The notes beneath the pieces are model-generated. The model made no database searches. It saw only the letters and a list, made by a program, of their open reading frames with translations, and was not told the origin of the DNA. 64,000 nt of DNA from JANLYQ01 sp031365725 (lineage in GTDB: Bacteria > Actinomycetota > Actinomycetes > JACCUZ01): positions 1-64,000 of the forward strand of contig JANLYQ010000031.1 in assembly GCA_031365725.1 (NCBI GenBank), read 5' to 3'. A program made the translations under genes and the position numbers. Shown here piece after piece: positions 59,236 through 64,000 of this stretch (within the stretch, counting starts at the first letter, position 1; each line of letters starts with the position of its first letter).

Positions 59236-59251
59236 TCGAACACATGTTCGG
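59236..59251 (+). promoter_or_regulatory. LexA (SOS) box overlapping the second DUF222 start codon
   Basis: TCGAACACATGTTCGG matches the SOS consensus TCGAAC-N4-GTTCGA except for the last base, and equals the box at 523-538 in its first 15 bases. The ATG inside is the start codon. A TAGACT -10 candidate directly precedes the box (59230-59235). Confidence 0.8.
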
Positions 59252-60746
59252 GACAGAGGTGGCCGCCGCGGTGCTGGCTGGCGCGCTGCTGCTGGTCGAG
59301 GCTGGTGCCGACGACGACGACGACGACTCCGACTCAGATGCTGCCACGGCCACGGCCACGGCCACGGCCACGGCTACGGCTACGGCTACTGCCACGGCCA
59401 CCGACGCCTACTTTGCCGACGCTTGCGACGCTTGCGACGCTGGCGCGTCTGCTGAGGGTGCCGAGGCTGTCCAGGGTGTGCGGCGGTTCGCGGCCGGCTT
59501 GTTCTCCTCGGTGGTGGGGGCGGGTTCGGACGTGGCGCGGGTGGAGGCGCTGCGGGCTCTGGAGCAGCTGAAGTCCGCGGCTGCTGCGGCGCAGGCCCAG
59601 CTCGCGGTGGACTTGGATGCCTCGGTGCGGGCGGAGCACGCGGCGGCGGGGGTGGCCAAGGCCGAGTGGGGGCGTGGGGTGGGTGCGCAGGTGGCGCTGG
59701 CCCGGCGGGAGTCCGCCCACCGGGGTGGGCAGCACCTGGGGGTTGCGAAGGCGCTGGTGGGGGAGATGCCGCACACCTATGCCGGGCTGCGGGACGGGAG
59801 GCTCTCGGAGTGGCGGGCGACCCTGCTGGTCCGGGAGACCGCCTGCCTGAGCGTGTCGGACCGGGCGAGGGTGGATGCGGAGCTGTGCGCGGACCCGGCC
59901 ACCCTGGAGGGGGTGGGGGACGCCCGGCTGGTCGCGTTGGCCAAGACGGTGGCCTACCGGCTGGACCCGGCCTCGGTGGTCCGGCGCCGGGCCAACGCCG
60001 AGCGGGACCGGCGGGTCACGATCCGCCCGGCACCCGACACGATGGTCCGGCTCAGCGCCCTGCTCCCGGTCGCCCAAGGAGTCGCCACCTACAGCGCCCT
60101 GTGCAAGGCCGCCGACACCGCCCGCGCTGCCGGCGCCACCGGTGACGAGCGGTCCCGGTCCCAGCTGATGGTCGACATCCTGGTCGCCCGGGTCACCGGC
60201 CGTGACCCGGCCACCGAGGCCGTCTCGGTGGTGGTCCGGGTGGTGATGACCGACCGGGCGCTGCTGACGGGAGCTGGCGACCCGGCGTGGATCCCGGGCT
60301 ACGGCCCGGTCCCGGCCCAGCTGGCCCGAGACCTGCTCACCCGCGCCATGGGCGCCACCGGTGCGGGCGCGACCGGGCAGGTGTGGCTGCGGCGGTTGTT
60401 CACCCACCCCGACACCGGGGAGCTCGTGGCGATGGACGCCCGGTCCCGCCGGTTCCCCGACGCCCTGGGTGAGCTGCTCAGGCTGCGGGACCTGACCTGC
60501 CGGACCCCCTGGTGCGACGCCCCGATCCGTCACCTCGACCACGTCACCCCCGCCGCACAGGGCGGCCCGACCAGCGCCGACAACGGCCAAGGACTCTGCG
60601 AACGCTGCAACTACGACAAACAGGCCCCCGGCTGGACCAGCCGGGCCCACCCCGACAGCACACCCGGCGCCCACCTCGTGGAGACCACCACCCCCACCGG
60701 ACACCACTACCGGTCCCGGCCACCACCCCTACCCGGCGCCGCCTGA
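59244..60746 (+). CDS. DUF222 / HNH endonuclease family protein (13E12-type)
   Basis: 500 residues. Order: short hydrophobic head (VAAAVLAGALLLVEAG), acidic run, ten Ala-Thr repeats (34-53), DUF222 domain (LRALEQLKSAAAAAQAQL, WGRGVGAQVALARRES, EMPHTYAGLRDGRLSEWRATLLVRET), and a C-terminal HNH motif CRTPWCDAPIRHLDHVTPAAQGG...NGQGLCERCNYDKQ with all His/Asn/Cys positions for zinc and metal. Proteins of this plan are multicopy in Actinobacteria; nuclease activity is predicted, role unknown. The SOS box at the start predicts induction by DNA damage. Confidence 0.93.
   Translation: MFGTEVAAAVLAGALLLVEAGADDDDDDSDSDAATATATATATATATATATATDAYFADACDACDAGASAEGAEAVQGVRRFAAGLFSSVVGAGSDVARVEALRALEQLKSAAAAAQAQLAVDLDASVRAEHAAAGVAKAEWGRGVGAQVALARRESAHRGGQHLGVAKALVGEMPHTYAGLRDGRLSEWRATLLVRETACLSVSDRARVDAELCADPATLEGVGDARLVALAKTVAYRLDPASVVRRRANAERDRRVTIRPAPDTMVRLSALLPVAQGVATYSALCKAADTARAAGATGDERSRSQLMVDILVARVTGRDPATEAVSVVVRVVMTDRALLTGAGDPAWIPGYGPVPAQLARDLLTRAMGATGAGATGQVWLRRLFTHPDTGELVAMDARSRRFPDALGELLRLRDLTCRTPWCDAPIRHLDHVTPAAQGGPTSADNGQGLCERCNYDKQAPGWTSRAHPDSTPGAHLVETTTPTGHHYRSRPPPLPGAA
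59343..59402 (+). repeat. Hexanucleotide microsatellite coding (Ala-Thr)10
   Basis: Ten tandem 6-bp units of the GCCACG/GCTACG type lie in frame near the start of the DUF222/HNH gene. Changes in number would add or remove Ala-Thr pairs without a frameshift. A GAC-rich acidic run precedes it. Confidence 0.93.
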
Positions 60747-60811
60747 GACCGATGCCGGGTCAGGCCGGCAGCACCTGAGGCATGCGCTGCCTCGTGCCTC
60801 GCTGCGTGACG

Positions 60812-61819
<1,008 letters not shown>

Positions 61820-61865
61820 GACGTCCTGCCTACCCGCCGTACCCTCGGTTCACCACTCGCGAAGC

Positions 61866-61882
61866 TCACAGGATCCTCACAG
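61866..61882 (+). promoter_or_regulatory. PhoP-like direct repeat before the second two-component system
   Basis: TCACAG at 61866 and 61877, 11 bp apart, gives TCACAGG-N4-TCACAGT, close to the mycobacterial PhoP direct-repeat consensus TCACAGC-N4-TCACAGC. It lies between divergent AKR and response-regulator genes. Confidence 0.6.
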
Positions 61883-61983
61883 TGACCGTGGAGGCGACAG
61901 CCAGTTCGCCGTCACACCATGGTGGTGTGAACGTGACGACGTACGACGCCAAGGGCTCATCCACCTCTTCCCAGGGACGGCCA

Positions 61984-62697
61984 GTGACCACTGATCGAGT
62001 CCCGGAGGCACGACTCCTGGTCGTCGACGACGAGCCCAACATCCTCGAGCTGCTGGCGACGAGCCTGCGTTTCGCGGGCTTCGAGGTGGCCACGGCGTCC
62101 AACGGTCGCGACGCCCTCACCGAGGCGCGCAAGATCCGGCCGGACCTCGTGGTGCTCGACGTGATGATGCCGGACATGGACGGTTTCTCCGTCGTACGCC
62201 GGATGCGCGGCGAGGGCAGCACGGCCCCGGTTCTGTTCCTCACCGCGCGCGACGCCACCGAGGACAAGGTGACCGGCCTGACCGTCGGCGGCGACGACTA
62301 CGTCACCAAGCCGTTCAGCCTCGAGGAGATCGTGGCGCGCATCCGTGCCGTCCTTCGTCGTACGGGCGGCAAGGGCGCACCTGGCAGCGACCAGGTGCGA
62401 CTGATGTTCGCCGACATCGAGCTCGACGACGAGACCCACGAGGTGTGGAAGGACGGCGAGCTCGTCGCCCTGTCGCCGACCGAGTTCAAGCTGCTGCGCT
62501 ACTTCATGCAGAACGCTGGCCGCGTGCTGTCCAAGTCCCAGATCCTCGACCATGTGTGGAACTACGACTTCGGTGGCGAGGCCAACGTCGTCGAGTCCTA
62601 CGTCTCCTACCTGCGTCGCAAGGTCGACACCACCGAGCCCCGGCTGTTGCACACGCTGCGGGGGGTGGGCTACGTGCTGCGGATGCCGCGCGGGTGA
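61984..62697 (+). CDS. OmpR/PhoP-type response regulator
   Basis: 237 residues. Receiver: VVDDEP acidic pair, Asp59 in LVVLDVMMPDMDG, Thr in LFLTARDA, Lys in YVTKPFSLEE. Winged helix: LSPTEFKLLRYFMQNAGRVLSKSQILDHVWNYDFGGEANVVESYVSYLRRK and LLHTLRGVGYVLR, very like PhoP/TrcR/TcrX of mycobacteria. GTG 61984 follows AGGGACGG; upstream GTGs at 61882 and 61927 are possible, but the first overlaps the direct repeat. The stop overlaps the kinase start. Confidence 0.93.
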   Translation: MTTDRVPEARLLVVDDEPNILELLATSLRFAGFEVATASNGRDALTEARKIRPDLVVLDVMMPDMDGFSVVRRMRGEGSTAPVLFLTARDATEDKVTGLTVGGDDYVTKPFSLEEIVARIRAVLRRTGGKGAPGSDQVRLMFADIELDDETHEVWKDGELVALSPTEFKLLRYFMQNAGRVLSKSQILDHVWNYDFGGEANVVESYVSYLRRKVDTTEPRLLHTLRGVGYVLRMPRG

Positions 62698-64000
62698 GCC
62701 GACTCCCCGGGCGCTCGCTGCTCCAGCGCGTCCCGCTGAGGGTCACGCTTGTCGTCGCCCTCGTTCTCCTCTCGGCCACCGGCCTCGCCGTGACCGGCGC
62801 TGTCGTCACCACCCAGCTCAAGAGCTACCTCGTAGGTCAGGTCGACCAGGACCTGTCCCGGCTATCCGGGGGTGGTGGCCGCGGTGGCCCGGGTGGACCC
62901 GGTGAAGGCGGCGAGAACAACCAGATCCAGTCGAGTCGAGACGAGTACGTCGCCGTTGCCACGACCTCCGGCAGCATTGCCGCGACCAATGAGCAGACCA
63001 CCAATGGCGCCAAGCCGCCGAACCTGAGTGCGGCAGTGGTACGGGCCGCGGTCGGCAAGGGACCGTTCACGGTGGGCGCGGACGGCCACGGCGCCGGTTG
63101 GCGGGTCGAGGTGCGGGCGCTCCCTGTCTTGAACCGCACCACCGGACAGGTGTTCCCCTTGTACGTGCGAGGGATCTCGCTGGCTGACGTCGAGGACACG
63201 ACGAACCGGCTCGTGCTGGCCGAGCTGGCCGTGGGCGCGTTCGTGCTGCTGCTGCTCGGGGGGCTTGCCTATGTCGTCGTACGGACGTCGCTGAAGCCGT
63301 TGCAGCAGGTCGAGCGCACTGCGGCCGAGATCGCGGCCGGCGACCTCACCCAGCGGGTGCCGGAGAGCGACGCCCGCACCGAGGTGGGGCGACTGTCGTT
63401 GGCCTTCAACGGCATGCTCGGTCAGATCGAGACGGCGTTCCGGGCCCGAGAGGCCAGTGAACACTCGGCGCTCGCCTCCGAGCAGCGCATGCGCCGCTTC
63501 GTCGCGGACGCCAGCCACGAGCTGCGGACGCCGCTGACCTCCATCAGGGGCTTCGCCGAGCTCTATCGGCAGGGCGCGGTGCCCGACCGCGAGAGCCTCG
63601 ACCGGGTCATGCGACGGGTCGAGGACGAGGCCGCCCGGATGGGGCTGCTGGTCGAGGACCTGCTCCTGTTGGCCCGCTTGGACCAGCAGCGGCCCCTGGA
63701 GCAGAAGCCGGTCGACCTCCTTCGCGTTGCCGGTGACGCGGTCGACGACGCCCGCGTCCTCGCGCCGGACCGCTCCATCGACTTCAGTCTGCTCGGAGAC
63801 CCGGCTGCTGGACCGCCGCTGGTGCTCGGTGACGAGAGCCGGCTGCGGCAGGTGGTGACCAACCTCGTCTCCAACGCCCTCACCCACACCCCTGCCGGGA
63901 CGCCGGTCGCGGTGACCCTCGAGGTGACCCCGGCGCACGGTGGGGGACCGGCTGAGGGTTCGGAGGGACCCAGCGATGGACCAGGCGGCCACGCCACGGT
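62694..64000 (+). CDS. Sensor histidine kinase, cut by window end
   Basis: At least 435 codons from a GTG overlapping the response regulator stop. Membrane helix 1 is VTLVVALVLLSATGLAVTGAVV; a sensor domain of about 130 residues starts with a glycine-rich loop (SGGGGRGGPGGPGEGG); helix 2 is LVLAELAVGAFVLLLLGGLAYVVV, followed by a HAMP domain (LKPLQQVERTAAEIAAGDLTQRV). H-box FVADASHELRTPLTSIRGF has the phosphorylated His near residue 275; N-box VVTNLVSNALTHTP is the last motif before the window ends. The domain plan fits TrcS/MprB-type kinases. The 3' end lies outside the window. Confidence 0.93.
   Translation, partial: MSRLPGRSLLQRVPLRVTLVVALVLLSATGLAVTGAVVTTQLKSYLVGQVDQDLSRLSGGGGRGGPGGPGEGGENNQIQSSRDEYVAVATTSGSIAATNEQTTNGAKPPNLSAAVVRAAVGKGPFTVGADGHGAGWRVEVRALPVLNRTTGQVFPLYVRGISLADVEDTTNRLVLAELAVGAFVLLLLGGLAYVVVRTSLKPLQQVERTAAEIAAGDLTQRVPESDARTEVGRLSLAFNGMLGQIETAFRAREASEHSALASEQRMRRFVADASHELRTPLTSIRGFAELYRQGAVPDRESLDRVMRRVEDEAARMGLLVEDLLLLARLDQQRPLEQKPVDLLRVAGDAVDDARVLAPDRSIDFSLLGDPAAGPPLVLGDESRLRQVVTNLVSNALTHTPAGTPVAVTLEVTPAHGGGPAEGSEGPSDGPGGHAT

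Noticed and set aside
60750..60800. Weak inverted repeat GAGGCA/TGCCTC between the convergent DUF222 and aldo/keto reductase genes as a terminator.
   Set aside because: Six pairs with a 12-base loop and no T-tract is too weak to call.

Overview
The window comes from a high-GC actinobacterium. GTG starts are common, 4-bp GTGA/ATGA gene overlaps are frequent, two DUF222/13E12-type genes carry mycobacterial-style LexA boxes, and several Actinobacteria-restricted families are present (DUF5522, DUF6131-like, DUF3516 helicase, PxKF domain). A member of Micrococcales, perhaps Intrasporangiaceae or Dermatophilaceae, is my best guess, but this is inference. No rRNA or tRNA gene, intact insertion sequence, prophage or CRISPR array was seen.

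Layout. 0-0.5 kb: 5' part of a DUF222 gene behind a perfect SOS box. 0.7-3.9 kb: an exported LolA-like protein with an ABC-2 exporter. 3.9-10.5 kb: a 2206-residue secreted protein with delta-60 repeats, PLRGS pentapeptide arrays and a gingipain-like region. 10.7-16.9 kb: a cyclase/ATPase/TPR regulator, a YdeI-like protein, ACC deaminase and a membrane protein. 17.0-24.6 kb: a complete seven-gene aerobic CO dehydrogenase operon (coxMSLFDGE) whose large subunit has the form I active-site loop. 24.6-32.2 kb: EamA transporter with an ArsR regulator, LysR regulator, acyl-CoA synthetase, a two-component system, hemerythrin protein and a frameshifted acetyltransferase. 32.4-38.9 kb: shikimate dehydrogenase, MFS transporter, methyltransferase, secreted phosphoesterase, secreted cell-wall enzyme, NYN protein and a 48-residue membrane peptide. 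39-50.4 kb: DUF3516 helicase, an MFS-MarR-MFS operon with tandem operators, Ohr and HrpA. 50.5-56.3 kb: DGPF protein with ECF sigma factor, DinB-CDF-membrane operon, a decayed SGNH hydrolase, a GH3 lipoprotein and a DUF5522 protein. 56.3-57.1 kb: a long non-coding stretch. 57.1-64 kb: ferric-reductase-like protein with an FMN-binding partner, a second DUF222/HNH gene with an SOS box, an aldo/keto reductase and a second two-component system cut by the window end.

How the genes work together. The cox genes form one energy-conserving unit: three subunits of a molybdenum CO dehydrogenase plus maturation and membrane-anchoring factors, preceded by a large inverted repeat that overlaps a TTGACA -35 box. 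The ferric-reductase-like protein and its FMN-binding partner look like a membrane-to-outside electron-transfer pair. Two OmpR-type two-component systems each have 11-bp-period direct repeats upstream that share a CTCACAGGA(A/T)CCTC core, which suggests autoregulation.

The most unusual signal is at 56655-56994. The ten-base motif CGAGCAATCG, or a near copy, occurs six times every 51-56 bases. Small potential hairpins lie between the copies, and the array ends at a strong intrinsic terminator on the + strand, with no plausible reading frame. It looks like a repeat-bearing non-coding RNA (possibly a sponge RNA) or an array of binding sites. Other points of interest are two start-codon-overlapping SOS boxes in front of paralogous DUF222 genes, the PLRGS arrays, and several structured intergenic regions.
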